Below, one piece after another: positions 20,992 to 34,211 of a DNA stretch of 64,000 nucleotides (its first letter is position 1; every line of letters begins with the position of its first letter). This DNA comes from Sambucus nigra (lineage: Eukaryota > Streptophyta > Magnoliopsida > Dipsacales > Adoxaceae). Under the pieces are notes generated by a model that did not search any database, was not told the origin of the DNA, and worked only from the letters and a program-made list of their open reading frames with translations. The translations under genes were made by a program, and so were the position numbers. The stretch spans positions 38,929,651 to 38,993,650 of the forward strand of contig OX422218.1 of the NCBI GenBank assembly GCA_949130495.1, read 5' to 3'.

Positions 20992-23207
20992 CTAACCCTT
21001 TTTTTTGGAGAAAGGGGCTTGATCTCGATGGATTTAGAGGCCTACTGAATTTGTGGAACATGCGTACATTGTACAAGATCATGTATTCAATGTAGGTCAA
21101 GTTCCCCAAAATAAAGTTTTTTTTTTTGAAAATGAGAAAACAAAAATATTTAGTGGATACCAATATTAGTTTCTTAAAAAATCTTGATTAAGAAAATCGC
21201 GGACTGGATAAAAAAAACACAATGTATACTCTTAATGACAAGAGTATCATTCAAAAACTTTGTTCCAATATTATGTCAGATCACTCAGCTCAAATGGGTC
21301 GGATTTGACAAATTAGAGTTTGATCCATCTGTTTTGCAACACATTCTCTTAACGGGGTATCAAAATGGTTTTGAAATAATTTTTTTTGGCAGTTAAAACA
21401 AGAATGGGGTTAAGGTTAATGATGACAAACAATGGGAGACGTCTCTGCAGTTTATTAACTAATGAGAACCTGAGATCAAGAACCTTAATACAGAGTAGAA
21501 GCTTGTGCACTATTTCTGAACAAATTTCCCATTTTCTTTCTTGATGCGGATCAATGAAGATTTGTCTTTGACATGTGTAAGGTAAAGTCCACGGGATGGG
21601 GCCATACTCGTTGCAGTCGTCGTTTTTGCTTTCGAGATACACTGAACATCAGGAACTATTAAATTTCCTGTACCAAATGATTTACTAACATCCACAATCA
21701 AACTAACCACGTGGTCCAGAAAGGAGCGGGCCTGAGAATAGAGAGGTGGGTAACAAGAATAGGCAAAGTTTTGCAACCGTCAGATGGTAGCTATAAATGG
21801 TAACTACCGCCGCCGGAGAAACGGAATATCAGGATCGGGATTACTCGTGAGAGCTTTACCGCTATGATACCATGTAGAATTTAATAACTCAATACTCAGT
21901 TTCTGTAACTATTCTTAGTATTTTATTGAAGTTAAGGTTGCCTTTTTATAGATGCAAACAAGCCCTATGGTTTACAAACTTAAAACAATATACGTGTTAT
22001 AAAGAGTTGTTCCTACATAAAAGGAGAAAAACTGGGTAAGCCCTTTTTAATAGCACATGTGAATAACCTCGTGACGACTTTTTCTATTTGTTGTTAATTT
22101 TTTCCAATGTGGGGTTGTGCATGATATCTAATATCCATAACATTTATATCCACAAAATAATACAAAACATAAAAAGATAAAATAAAAAAAATAAAAGTGA
22201 GGTCGCCAGGCGCGCTATATGGCGGTACATATAAACTTTCCCTTATATAAAAACAAGAAATTTCTTCATCTTAAAAAGTGAGTGAAAAAATGGTTTTAAA
22301 TAGTCTATATTCCTAATCAAGTAGGGGACAGAATACGAAACAATATCGGATCATGGGACACGCATATTGAGAGATCGTTTCATTCTGGGAGATAGACTTT
22401 CATTGTTCATTATTGTAACTCAAGATATGAACGAGTTTGAGTTACCATGAGTCTTCAATAGATATATCTTACGGATTTGAGTACGTGTGATGGACCAACT
22501 AATTTGAATGCCAATCACGAATTTTTTGACAACCAAAACTCCAATGATACACATGAAAAATTGAATACCTGATCCAACACCATTTCCAGAATACAAATTT
22601 TATAACTCACACGATGAAACCACAAACACTATTTACCCAGTTTTATTTTCTTCAACTAAACTCACACGCTTCACAACATTGGCATTCACTGTCTCCTATA
22701 TCTTCCACACATGCCAAACATAAATCGTCTTCCACTACTATTTATAACAAAAAATTTAGGACATACTCAAATTCGTCAGATATATCTAATTAAGACTCAT
22801 GGGTATGATTTTGGGTAGAATTCTTGTTGAGTGTTGTGTTTTTATATAACGTAACACAATATTATAATGTACTTAAAATGTTCAGATAAGTTTACGCTTT
22901 AATATGTCGTCGAATATCTCCTCAATTATTTTACTAGTTAAATGAAAAAAAAAATATTTTGCATCTAATAACTACAACTACGAATTAGGTTATAAATCTT
23001 TAGTACATGTGTAAATGGGACCAATGAGAAAATGAATTATTTAAAAGAATTAAATTTCAATGTTCCACTTAAAAAAAAGATTGTATGAGAGATTTTTTTT
23101 TTCAATTTACAACAAGATAAAGTCGAAACATTCTTTGGGTTCGGGAATGTGGGTCCTCTCCAGCGGCACTAATTAATCGCAATATTTTTTCATTAGTTAA
23201 AAAAATT

Positions 23208-23926
23208 TAGGGCTGTGTTTTTTTTCCGAACTTTCTGATTTTTCCGATTTCCGATCCGATTTTTTCCGAATTTGGAATGAAATTTTAGTTCGCCGATTTC
23301 CGATTTTCCGATTTCCGATTTTTCCGAAAAAAATCCGATAGGAAATTGGAAATAATTCTGAATTTCCGATTTTCCGATTTTTCCGATCCGATTTTTCCGA
23401 TACTATGCCGATCCGATTTTTCCGATTTTTTTCCGAATTATTTCCGATTTTTTCGAAATTATTTTCCGATTTCCGATTTTTTCGATTTCTTTTTCGATTT
23501 TTTGAAAGTTTCCCATATCCCACATCGGTTGGGAGAGGGAGAGGGCTCCAAAATATGCTCTATAAAAGGAGAGTATCCTCCTAACTTCTACACAAATGAA
23601 AATGAGCCAAATCCTTATGTGTTTACATGTTGGGTTAAGCTATTTTCATGGTTTCTTTAAAATGAGAATTTCGAGTAATCGAAAATCCATAATTTATTTT
23701 TTTGAAATTTTGGAATTTCCGAAATTTCTGGATTTTTAATATATTTTGTGAATTTCCGATTTTTTTCCGATTTCTGCCGATTTTCCGATTTTTCCGGATT
23801 CGGAAATTTTTTTAATTTTCGGAAAAAATCGGATCGAAAATCGGAATAGTTATTTTATTTCCGAAAAAATCGGAATTTTTTCCGAATAGGCATTTTTCGA
23901 TCCGATCTGGCCGAAACACAGCCCTA
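23208..23926. mobile_element. hAT-like element in U1, 719 bp
   Basis: It is flanked by a perfect 8-bp duplication AAAAAATT (23200-23207 and 23927-23934), with terminal inverted repeats beginning TAGGGCTGTGTTT as in hAT elements. The equivalent positions of U6 (about 43970) and U8 (about 48028) are uninterrupted, which confirms insertion. Both ends are rich in TTCCGATTTTTCCGAT-like words that form long inverted arms. No transposase is encoded, so it is non-autonomous. Confidence 0.9.
23517..23567 (+). promoter_or_regulatory. snRNA-type promoter: upstream sequence element plus TATA
   Basis: ATCCCACATCG (23517-23527) is a perfect match to the plant U-snRNA upstream sequence element RTCCCACATCG. 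It is followed 33 bases later by TATAAAA (23561-23567), about the spacing used by polymerase II snRNA genes. It lies in the middle of the hAT-like element. A transcript would start near 23590; the sequence there does not resemble a known snRNA. Confidence 0.6.
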
Positions 23927-25289
23927 AAAAAATTATTTAATAGATTTTTTTTATTAATAAACATATCTTTTATTATTTATGAAAAAAATATATTTTTTCC
24001 TAATTTTAATTAAAAGTTGTTTAATTTTAATGAAAAAATGTTTTTTTTTTATACAAAAAACTGTTTCTTTGTAATACAAAATATTTTATATCCACAAAAT
24101 AATGCAAAACATAAAAAAAATAAAGCCCAAATGCGATCGCCAGGCGGGCTACAAGGCGGTACATATAATCTTTCCCTTCTCTAAATACAAGAAATGTCTT
24201 CATTTCAAATATTGAGTGAAAAAATAGTTTTAAATACTTTATATTCCTAATCGAGTCGCACAGAGTACCAAACATTATCGGATCGTGGGACACGCAAATT
24301 GAGAGATCATTTCATATTGGGAGATAGACTCTCATTTTTCATTATTGTAACTCAAGATATGAACGAGTTTGATTACCCACTATTCTTCAATAGATATATC
24401 TTACGGATTTGAGTATGTGTGATGAACCAAGTTATTTGAATGCCTATCATGAATTTTTTGACTACCAAAACTCCAATGATACACCTGATAAATTGAATAC
24501 CTGATCCAACACCATTTCTAGAATACTAATTTTATAAGTCACGTGACGAAACCACAAACACTATTTACCAAGTTTTAGTTTCTTCAATTAAACTCACACG
24601 CTTCACAACATTAGCATTCACTGTCTCCTAAATCTTCCACACATGCCAAATCAAAATCGTCTTCCAATACTATTTATAACAAAAATTTTAAGACATACTC
24701 AAATCCGTAATATATATTTATTTAAGACTCATGGGTATAATTTTGGGTTGAATTCTTGTTCAGTTTTGTTTTTTATATAACGTAACACAATATTATAAAG
24801 TTCTTAAATTGTTATGACAAGTTTACACTTTAATACGTTGTCGAATATGTTCTCGAGTTTTTTAATAGTGAAATGAAGAAAAATATTTTGCATCTAATAA
24901 TTACAACAAGGAATTAGGTTATAAAGCTTTAACATATGTGTGAATGGGACCAATGCGAAAATGAATTCATTAAAAGAATTAAATTTCAATGTTCACCTTA
25001 AAAGCTGATTGTATGAGAGAATTTTTTTATTTTTTTTCAATTTACAATAGGATGAAGTTAAAACAATATTTGGGTCCGGGAATGTAAGTCCGCGCAAGCG
25101 GAACTATTTAATCGCGAAATTTTTTCATTAATTAAAAAAACAATTTTATAGAATTTTTTATTAATAAACATAGTTTGCTAGTTATGATTTTTTTTTTAAT
25201 TTTAATCAAAAGTTATTTAATTTTAATAAAAAATAAACTTTTTTTTATATGAAAATCGTTTTTTTTTTGGTATAAAAATTTGTTTTTAT

Positions 25290-27283
25290 TGTAGAATTTT
25301 ATAACTCAATAATCAGTTTATGTAACACTTCTTAGTATTTTATGGAAGTTAAGGGTGCCTTTATATAGCAGCAAACAAGCCCTACGGTTTACAAACTTAA
25401 AACAATATAGGTGTTATAAAGAGTTGTTCCTACAAAAAAGGAGAAAAACAAGGTAAACCCCTTTTTAATAGCACATGTGAATAACCAGCTGATGACTTTT
25501 TCTATTTGCTGTTAATTGTTTCCAACGTAGGGCTGTGCATGATATATAATATCCTTATCATTCCTCCTCAAGCGCAGTGTTGGCGGAGTGGACACACCAA
25601 GCTTGATCAAAATTGATTAAAAGTTGAGATTGAAATGACAATCCTTGTTAAGCTTGAAACCAAAATCTTTGTGACACCATTGATAAAGTCTCTAGAACCA
25701 TAGTGAGCTAAAATGAAGGAAAGCATCTAGTTGGAGTCTTCCAAATAGGAGATTCTAAAATTACTGAGTTGACTAAGGTTTCACAGTGCAATCAAACCAA
25801 GTGAAAAGATCTCCACTATCACCCAAAACCTTAAAAATTTCCAAACACTACATTCTAAAAATTACTGAGTTGACTAAGGTGTGGTTATGAGTGCGAGCAA
25901 ACCAAGTGAAAAGATCTCCACTATCACCAAAAACCTTGATAATAAACAAAACCCATTGATGATAGATGCAAGGATACGATACTCAGCTTTATAAAAAAAT
26001 AAGAATGTCTCTTAGACCGTAATGAGCTTGATCAAAATTGATTCAGAGGCATAATTATCGATTTTGGCTGGACCGACACCTATAAAGAGCCTTTTGGGGA
26101 AAAAAATGAGCTTAATCACAATGGATTCAGAGGCGCTAACCCTTTTTTTTGGAGAAAGGGGCTTGATCTTGATGGATTTAGAGGCGTATTGAATTTGTGG
26201 AACATGCGTACATAGTACAAGACCATGTATTCAATGTAGGTCAAGTTCCCAAAAGTAAATGTTTTCTTTTAAATGAGAAAACAAAAATATTTAATGGATA
26301 CCCATATTAGTTTCTTAAAAAATCTTGATTAAGACAATCACATACTGGATAAAAAAAACACAATGTGTACTCTTAATGACAAGAGTATCATTCAAAAACC
26401 TTGTTCCAATTTTATGTCAGATCACTCAGCTCAAATGGGCCGGATTTGACAAATTAGAGTTTGATCGATCGGTTTTTAAACACGTTCTCTTAACTGGGTA
26501 TCAAAATGGTTTTGAAATAATTTGTTTTGGCAGTTAAAACAAGGATGGGGTTAAGATTAATGATGACAAATAATGGGAGACGTCTCTGCAGTTTATTAAC
26601 TAATGAGAACCTGAGATCAAGAACCTTAATACACAGTAGAAGCTTGTGCACTATTTATGAACAAATTTCCCATTTGCTTTCTTGATGCGGATCAATGAAG
26701 ATTTTTCTTTGACATGTGCGAGGTAAAGTCCACAGGTTGGGGCCATACTCGTTGCAGTCATCATTTTTGCTTTTGAGATGCGTTGAACATCAGGAACTGT
26801 TAAATTTCCAGTACCAACTGATTTATTAACATCCACAATCAAACTAACCACGTGGTCCAGAAAGGAGCGGGCCTGAGAATGGAGAAGTTGGTAACAAGAA
26901 TAGGCAAAGTTTTGTAACCGGCATACGGTAGCAATAAATGGTAACTACTGCCGCCGGAGAAACAGAATATCAGGATCGGGATTACTCGTGAGAGCTTTAC
27001 CGCTATGATACCATGTAGAATTTAATAACTCAATACTCAGTTTCTGTAACTATTCTTAGTATTTTATTGAAGTTAAGGTTGCCTTTATATAGCAGCAGAC
27101 AAGCCCTACGGTTTACAATCTTAAAACAATATACGTGTTATAAAGATTTGTTCCTACATAAAAGGAGAAAAACAAGGTAAGCCTTTTTTAATAGCACACG
27201 TGAATAACCTCGTGATGACTTTTTCTATTTGATGTTAATTGTTTCCAACTTGGGGCAGTGCATGATATCTAATATCCATAACA
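25290..27283 (-). mobile_element. Copia-2: two-LTR, minus-strand, internally deleted element
   Basis: The LTRs 25290-25560 and 27014-27283 both start TG and end CA and are flanked by the 5-bp duplication TTTAT (25285-25289 and 27284-27288). The primer-site complement is at 27002-27013 and the polypurine-tract complement, CTCAAGCGCAGTG, follows the left LTR. Only about 1.45 kb lies between the LTRs, against more than 4 kb in an autonomous Copia element. Its internal region lacks solo LTR-A and so shows the empty site. Confidence 0.9.
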
Positions 27284-30200
27284 TTTATGTTCACAAAATA
27301 ATACAAAACTTAAAAAAATAAAATAAAAAAAGGCCCAAATGAGGTCGCCAGGCTCGCTATAGGGTGGTACATATAAACTTTCCCTTATGAAAAAACAAGA
27401 AATGTCTTCATTTTAAAAAGTGAGTGAAAAAATGGTTTTAAATACTTTATATTCATATTCGAGTCGGACAGAGTATCAAAAAATATCGGATCGAGGGACA
27501 CGCATATTGAGAGATCGTTTCATTTCCGGAGATAGACTCTCATTGTTTGTTATTGTAACTCAAGATATGAACAGGTTTGAGTAGCCATGAGTCTTCAATA
27601 GATATATCTTACGGATTTGAGTACGTGTGATGAACCAACTCATTTGAATGCCTATCATGAATTTTTTGACTGCCAAAACTCCAATGATACACCTGATAAA
27701 TTGAATACCTGATCCAACACCATTTCCACAATACTAATTTTACAACTCACATGACAAAACCACAAACACTATTTTCCCGATTTTATTTTCTTCAACTAAA
27801 CTCACATGCTTCACAACATTAGCATGCACTGTTTCATATATCTTCCACGCATGCCAAGCCAAAATCGTCATCCACTACTATTTATAACTAAGAAATTTAG
27901 GACATAGTCAAATTCGTAAGTTATATCTATTTAAGACTCATGGGTATGATTTTGGGTTGAATTCTTGTTGAGTGTTTTTTTTTTATATAACGTAACACAA
28001 TATTATAAAGTACTTAAAATGTTCTGATAAGTTTACACTTTAATATGTTGTCGATTATCTCCTAAATTAGTTTACTAGTCAAATGAAAAAAAAAATATTT
28101 TGTTTCTAATAATTACAACTAGGAATGAGGTTATAAATCTTTAGTATATGTGTAAATGGGACCAATGAGAAAATGAATTAATTAAAAGAATTAAATTTCA
28201 ATGTTCCCCTTAAAAAAAATATTGTATGAGAGATTTTTTTTTTTTTTTCAATTTATAACAAGGTAAAGTCGAAACATTCTTTGGGTCCGGGAATGTGGGT
28301 CCGCTCCAGCTGCACTAATTAATCGTAATTGTTTTAATTTTAATGAAAAAATGTTTTTTGTACAAAAAATTGTTTTTTTTGTATTAAAAACTATTTTATA
28401 TCCACAAAACTTAAAAAAAAAAAAAAAGGAAAAAGAAAGCCCAAATGCGGTCGCCAAGCGGGCTACAAGGTGGTACATATAAACTTTCCCTTCTATAAAT
28501 ACAAGAAATATCTTCATTTTAAATATTGAGTGAAAGAATAGTTTTAAATACTTTATATTCCTAATCAAGTCGCACAGAGTATCAAACATTATCGGATCGT
28601 GGGAGACGCATATTGAGAGATCATTTCATATTTGAAGATAGATTCTCATTTTTCATTATTGTAACTCAAGATATGAACGAGTCTGAGTACCCATGATACT
28701 ACAATAGATATATCTTACGGATTTGAGTACGTGTGATGTACCAACTCATTTGAATGCCTATCATGAATTTTTTGACTACCAAAACTCCAATGATACACCT
28801 AATAAATTGAATACCCGATCCAACACCATTTCCTGAATACAAATTTAATAACTCGCATGATGAAACCACAAACACTATCTACCCTATTTTATTTTCTTCA
28901 ATTAAACTCACATGCTTCCCAACATTGGCATTCCCTGTCTCCTATATCTTCCACACATGCCAAACCAAAATCGTCTTCCACTACTATTTATAACAAAAAA
29001 TTTAGGACATACTCAAATCCGTAAGATACATCTATTTAAGACTCATAATTACGTTTTTGGGATGAATTCTTGTTGAGTTTTGTTTTTATATAACGTAACA
29101 CAATATTATAAAGTACTTAAATTGTTCAGATAAGTTTACACTTTAATATGTTGTCGAATATGTCCTCAATTTTTTTAATAGTCAAATGAAAAAAAAATAT
29201 TTTGCATCTAATAATTACAAAAAGGAATTATGTTTTAAATCTTTAACATGTGTGTAAATGGGACCAATGAGAAAATGAATTCATTAAAAGAATTAAATTT
29301 CAATGTTCCACTTAAAAAACATATTGTAAGAGAGAATTTTATTTTATTTTTCTCAATTTACAACAAGATAAAGTCAAAACATTCTTTGGGTCTGGGGAAT
29401 GTGGGTCCGCACCAGCGGACTAATTAATCGCGATATTTCTTCATTAATTAAAAAAACTATTTTATAGATTTTCTTATAAATAAACATAGTTTTTATTATT
29501 TATGAAAAAAAAAATTAATTTTAATTAAAAGTTGTTTAATTTTAATAAAAAAATGTACTTTTTTATATAATTTTTTTTTTCTATTAAAAACTGTTTTTAT
29601 ATCCACAAAATAATGCAAAACTTAAAAAAAGAATAAAAAAAAAGAAAGTTTAAATGCGGTCGCTAGGCGGGCTATAGAGCGGTACATACAAACTTTCCCT
29701 TCTATAAATAGAAGAAATGTCTTCATTTTAAAATGTGAGTGAAAAAATGGTTTTAAATACTTTATATTCATAATCGAGTCGGACAGAGTATCCAAAAATA
29801 TCGGATTGAGGGACACGCATATTGAGAGATCGTTTAATTTCGGGAGATAGACTCTCATTGTTTATTATTATAACTCAAGTTATGAACAGGTTTGTGTACC
29901 CATGAGTCTTCAATAGATATATCTTGTGGATTTCTGTACGTTTGATGAACCAACTCATTTGAATGCCTATCATGAATTTTTTGACTGCCAAAACTCTAGT
30001 GATACACCTGATAAATTGAGTACCTAATCCAACACCATTTCCCCAATACTAATTTTATAACTCACATGACGAAACCACAAACACTATTTTCCTAGTTTTA
30101 TATTCTTCAACTAAACTCACACACTTCACAACATTAGCCTTCACTGTTTCATATATCTTCCACTCATGCCAAGCAAAAATCCTCTTCCACTACTATTTAT

Positions 30201-30809
30201 AACTAAGAAATTTAGGACATACTCAAATCCGTAAGTTATATCTATTTAAGACTCATCGGTATGATTTTGGGTTGAATTCTTGTTGATTTTTGTTTTTTAT
30301 GTAACGTAACCCAGTATTATAAAGTACTTAAATTGTTCAGAAAAGTTTACACTTTGATATGTTGTCGAATTTGTCATCAATTAATTTAATATTTAAATGA
30401 AAAAAATATATTTTGCATCTAATAATTACAACTAGGAATTAGGTTATAAATCTTTAGCATATGTGTAAATGGGACCAATGAGAATATGAATTCCATAAAA
30501 GAATTAAATTTCAATGTTCCCCTTAAAAAACATATTGTATTAGAGCATTTTTTTTTATATTTTTCAATTTTGAACAAGATAACGTCGAAACATTATTTGG
30601 GAGTGGGAATGTGGGTCCGCGCCAATGGCACTAATTAATCGCGATATTTTTTCATTAATTAAAAAACACTTTTATAGAATTTTTTTTATTAATAAACATA
30701 GTTTTTATTATTTATAATTTTTTTAATTTTAATTAAAAGTTGTTTAACTTTAATAAAAAAACTTTTTTTTTATATAAAAATCATTTTTTAAATAAAAAAG
30801 TGCTTTTAT
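27284..30809. repeat. Tandem array, units U3-U5
   Basis: U3 is 27284-28394 (1111 bp, with a deletion of about 100 bp near 28325), U4 is 28395-29595 (1201 bp) and U5 is 29596-30809 (1214 bp). After U5 come 24 bases of a Copia LTR start, then LINE sequence. Confidence 0.9.
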
Positions 30810-30833
30810 TGTAGAATTTAATAACTTAATACT

Positions 30834-32019
30834 TCAGACGACATACACTTATAGAAAAAGAGGTGAACTGTGTCGCCGTGGAGGTGTCGAAGCAGGCGAC
30901 GACCTACGTAGCGGGTTGTGGAAATGCGATGGAGGTAGGGAATTCGTACCTAGGCATGCTGAGCTGTATACTACGGACATTACGATTACGGCTTCGACAA
31001 CCACGCTCAAAACAGGAACAGGAGGGGAACTCATCAGAGGCATCATGGAGGAGAAACAAAAGGTCGTCAGCGAGGGAATACTGCACACCAGTAAACCGGA
31101 GAGAGGGGTAGGGAATGCGAAGCTTGTGCCGATTATGCCGTCAGCTGGATGGAAAGCCGACGACAGTAGCATCCCCACACAGGGATGGGCGGTTGAGACA
31201 CTGTTGCCCGATGGCGAGGACTCATCATGGAACAAAGCGGACAGCCCCAGTTCAAATGCTTTGGGTCCAATAAAAATTGATCAGCATGTAAGGTGTAAAG
31301 TATTTCATATAGTGAAAGACACTACAAAAGGGATAGAACCAGGTGTGAGTGGAACAGTTATTAATTGTATAGAAGGGACAAAAAAGGATGGAAGGGCACA
31401 GTGCCACATTGACAACGCATGTGTGGAAAAAAATAGTTTATTTAAGGAAAAAGGGTGGATTTCTGTAAAGGGTAATAAAGATATCAATAATCAGTATCTA
31501 GATGGTGGGGTAGAATTATTAAATAGCAACAGTAGGGTATCTGTCTCTACTCACATACCACTTTCGGCATATGCGGAATTGGAAAATGAGTGCGTGGGGG
31601 TTATTCGTGAAAAGGATGTTCAAGTGGAAAATTATGTAGTCATTAGAGGATCTCGGGGGATCCAAACCAGGAAGAAATTATTTATTTCTGCCAGGAAAAG
31701 GGTTAAACAAGTGGCAGTTAATGGGAGGATCCCTATTTCAGGTTTCAAGACTACGCATGCTATCAATATGGGTGGATCTGTCAACTCAGACAAGGGGACA
31801 ATGTGTGAGGAATATAAAGAATGTTGTTCTAATAAACGTGGTGTTTTATTAAACAATTTGTGCAGCAATAGCGTGGGGACCATACCAAATTCCAAGAAAA
31901 AATATCATGTGTCACAGGGGCATTATGATGGAGGCAATAAAATCAGAGAGGGGATGTTTTCGTCTGAGAGGAGGTTTAAATTAGTAAATATTAATCTGGG
32001 GGGGGGGGGGAGAAAATAA
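30834..32019 (+). pseudogene. LINE ORF1 linker region, longest open frame in the window
   Basis: A frame of 367 codons (30916-32019) is open here because the TAG of the beta1 copy is TTG. One base is missing near 30920 (GGTTGTGGAAATG against GGTTGTGGTAAATG), which disconnects it from the upstream frame. An expanded G-run near 31998-32009 throws the end out of frame. The DUF4283 domain itself is absent, so this is a fossil despite its length. Confidence 0.75.
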
Positions 32020-32826
32020 GGAAGGAGGGGAGTTAAGGAAAAAGCATGGCTCAGAGGTGTTCATGGAAAAAAATAAAGGGAAGAATGACGTTTATCTCGG
32101 ATCATACTTGTTAAATCTTAAAAATATCAAGGAGTTTAGTAGTGTGTGAAAAAAGGAATAAAAGGCAAGGCAGTGGGGAAATGTAGTGAGGGGAAAAAAG
32201 CGATGGTGGTGGCTTGGGAAATGTCGACGGGGGACAGTAAAAAAGAGGATGCGTCTTTTCAGGAACTAAACGATTCGAGACTATGGGTAGAGTTAAAGAT
32301 TCCAAACCAGGAAGAAATTATTAATACTAATGAGGAAGAAGTCTGGGACAAAGATCCGATGGGATGGAGGGAGGACTTATTAGGATCTTTTAGCAACGAC
32401 GCGGGAATTATTTTTAAGGGGTGCGAGATGGAGGGGGGCTTCCTTTCTGTGTGGGAGGCGACTTCAATGTGGTGAGATTCTCTGGGTTAGGATGACCATT
32501 TTCCAGGTGTAATCCAGTCTTGTTTACCTAGGTTAACGTCGGATCATTGTCCTATTCTTCTTGAATGTGGGGGATTGAGGGAAGGGAGGATTCCATTTAG
32601 ATTTGAGAGTATGTGGCTCAAGGAACCGAATTTTCAGGATAGAGTTAGAGATTGGTGACTTAGGTATGAGGTGGAAGGGAATGCTAGTTTCAGATTGGCT
32701 GTAAAGCTAAGTTTGCTCAAAGAAGATTTAAGAAAGTGGAACAGAGAAGTGTTAGGTAATATCCAGGTGGTTATAACAAGTTTGATGAAGTAGATAAGAA
32801 GTCTTGATGAGAAAGAAGAGACATAC

Positions 32827-33102
32827 ATGCTATCGGAAGAGGAGAGGAGAGTTAGAGAGACTAAAAAGGGGGAGTTAGGGAAGAGGTTAATTCAGGAAGA
32901 AATCAATTGGCGACAAAAACCCAGGGCTCTATGGTTGAGGGAAGGAGAATCGAATACTAAGTTCTTTCACAAAACCGCAAATGCCCACCGACGCGGGAAC
33001 TTTATAGGCAAAATTGAAGTGGGGGGAGAGGTGTTCGAAGTGGCGAGTGAGGTGAGGGGGTCTAAGTGGGGGGAGAGGTGTTCGAAGAGACACTTTGTGT
33101 AA
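32827..33102 (+). pseudogene. LINE pre-RT region fragment
   Basis: It contains the WRQKPRALWLREGESNTKFF stretch and the HRRGNFIGKIEVGGEVFE segment, as in the 17-kb copy. A stop upstream (TAG near 32790, TGA near 32656) separates it from the endonuclease remnant, and no reverse transcriptase follows. Confidence 0.8.
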
Positions 33103-33108
33103 TTGTAA

Positions 33109-34211
33109 AGTTAACTCAAGATTTTCTGATTTTATTACATGGCAAAAAGATAGGCGTTATAATTACAAAGCGGTCTTTTGACAAAATATTTACAATGTTA
33201 TTTTATAAAAACTGGCAGTGTTATCTTGGAAAAAGTAGCAGTGGTTTAAATAACAATATTAAATGGTTATTTTATTTAAATTGAATATCTAATGTTACGG
33301 ACTAAACGTGGTATACTAGTTTGGTCCTAGCGAGGGCATACATGTATAATTGACGGTAAATAAAGAGATGTATATCAAAGGAATCCCTATTGACGGCCAG
33401 AACGTAAATTTGCACCAAGCTCTACTATAAACTGTATGCACTAATTTTCCCAATTGCCCCAACTCCAATGTTCCACCACAATACCTCAACGAGGGTCTAT
33501 GCCTTCTGCGACCATATTGTGTTGACCAGAATAAGCTTAAAAACAAAGAATATAATACTTCTACTTAGGTGAAACTAAAATCTATATGTTTTGAACTGTA
33601 ACAATGTACAAGTACTGCATTTTTGTTCCGCAACCGCCCCAATTTGGATTTTACATTTTATGGGAAGAAAAAGAAATCTATAAAAATAAGGTACTAAATA
33701 GTTTGGTCACAAAAATTTAAATAATTACTCAAGCAAAAAACCGATGTTGGAAAAATTGAATCTATGGTCTGAAAATACCATGTACAAGTCAATGTATAGA
33801 ATAAGCATCACGATGAAACCACGTTCTGCAGCAATAAAAAATTGAAATAAAATAGGGAAAACACACAACGTTACAAAAACCCAATTTTAAAATAGCAGAA
33901 AACACTATCAGATTCCTAATTCCCCCATGTGTTCGTTATTCAGACCAACAAAAAAATTATGCTACATTCTTGGGTTAATATTAGGAAAAACGACATTGTT
34001 TTTGTCAACTACATAAAATTTTCCTTTTAGGCTCAATATAAGTTTCATTTTACCATCTATTTATCATAATGTACAACGAAAGATAGATATTATGCAACAC
34101 AAGAGACCCAACTAAAGACATCACCACAATTTCTTATCCTATGAAATGAACTGTAATATTATGATACAATGCCATTACGAAATCAGTACAAATTATATGT
34201 AAAAAAAACTT
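33109..34211. other. Spacer, beta2 counterpart of 17346-18956
   Basis: There is no gene. It has the shared 76-codon minus frame at 33546-33316, a deletion of about 490 bp after 33598, and then the ancestral spacer shared with 2331-2857. Confidence 0.6.

Larger units (their letters stand above)
18957..22142 (-). mobile_element. Copia-1: minus-strand, internally deleted Copia-type element
   Basis: The right-hand LTR (5' LTR of the element) is 21873-22142, starting TGTAGAAT and ending ATAACA. Just inside, at 21861-21872, is the complement of TGGTATCATAGC, one base off the initiator tRNA-Met primer site TGGTATCAGAGC. The left LTR (18957-19110) has lost its outer half. The internal region is too short for gag-pol, and antisense and sense frames in it are broken. 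A 5-bp TTTAT follows the right LTR, the same flank as in the other family members. The element is interrupted by a solo LTR at 19592-20991. Confidence 0.8.
22143..25289. repeat. Tandem array, units U1-U2 (1.21-kb repeat)
   Basis: U1 is 22143-24084 including a 727-bp hAT insertion (1215 bp without it) and U2 is 24085-25289 (1205 bp). Each unit begins TTTATATCCACAAAATAAT, has GGTCGCCAGGC...GGCGGTACATATAAACTTTC near its start and GGGACCAATGAGAAAATGAA (or close) near its end. No coding function is evident; short minus-strand frames across unit joints are broken in several copies. Confidence 0.9.
30834..33108 (+). mobile_element. LINE fragment, beta2 copy
   Basis: It is homologous to 14918-17346. 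It begins abruptly at TCAGACGACATACA, joined to a Copia LTR start. Relative to the 14.5-kb copy it has lost about 167 bp of endonuclease (equivalent to 16557-16723, join at GAGATT/CTCTGGG near 32476), besides the endonuclease N-terminal deletion and the 46-bp duplication that both copies share. Confidence 0.85.

Noticed and set aside
21184..21396. 70-codon frame conserved at 26325 and 46010
   Set aside because: It lies antisense inside the Copia internal region and is shared by descent of the element; it has no recognisable domain.
23197..23660. Lys/Asn-rich frame on the minus strand and Phe/Ser-rich frame on the plus strand
   Set aside because: They are translations of the TTCCGAT-rich arms of the hAT-like element, not proteins.
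23590..23680. Possible snRNA gene downstream of the USE/TATA pair
   Set aside because: The sequence does not resemble U1, U2, U4 or U5 starts, and no Sm-site or 3'-box arrangement was recognised.
24027..24293. Minus-strand frame starting MSHDPI, seen in several U units
   Set aside because: It recurs only because the units are recent copies; it crosses a unit joint through A/T runs, its length varies between units and several copies are broken.
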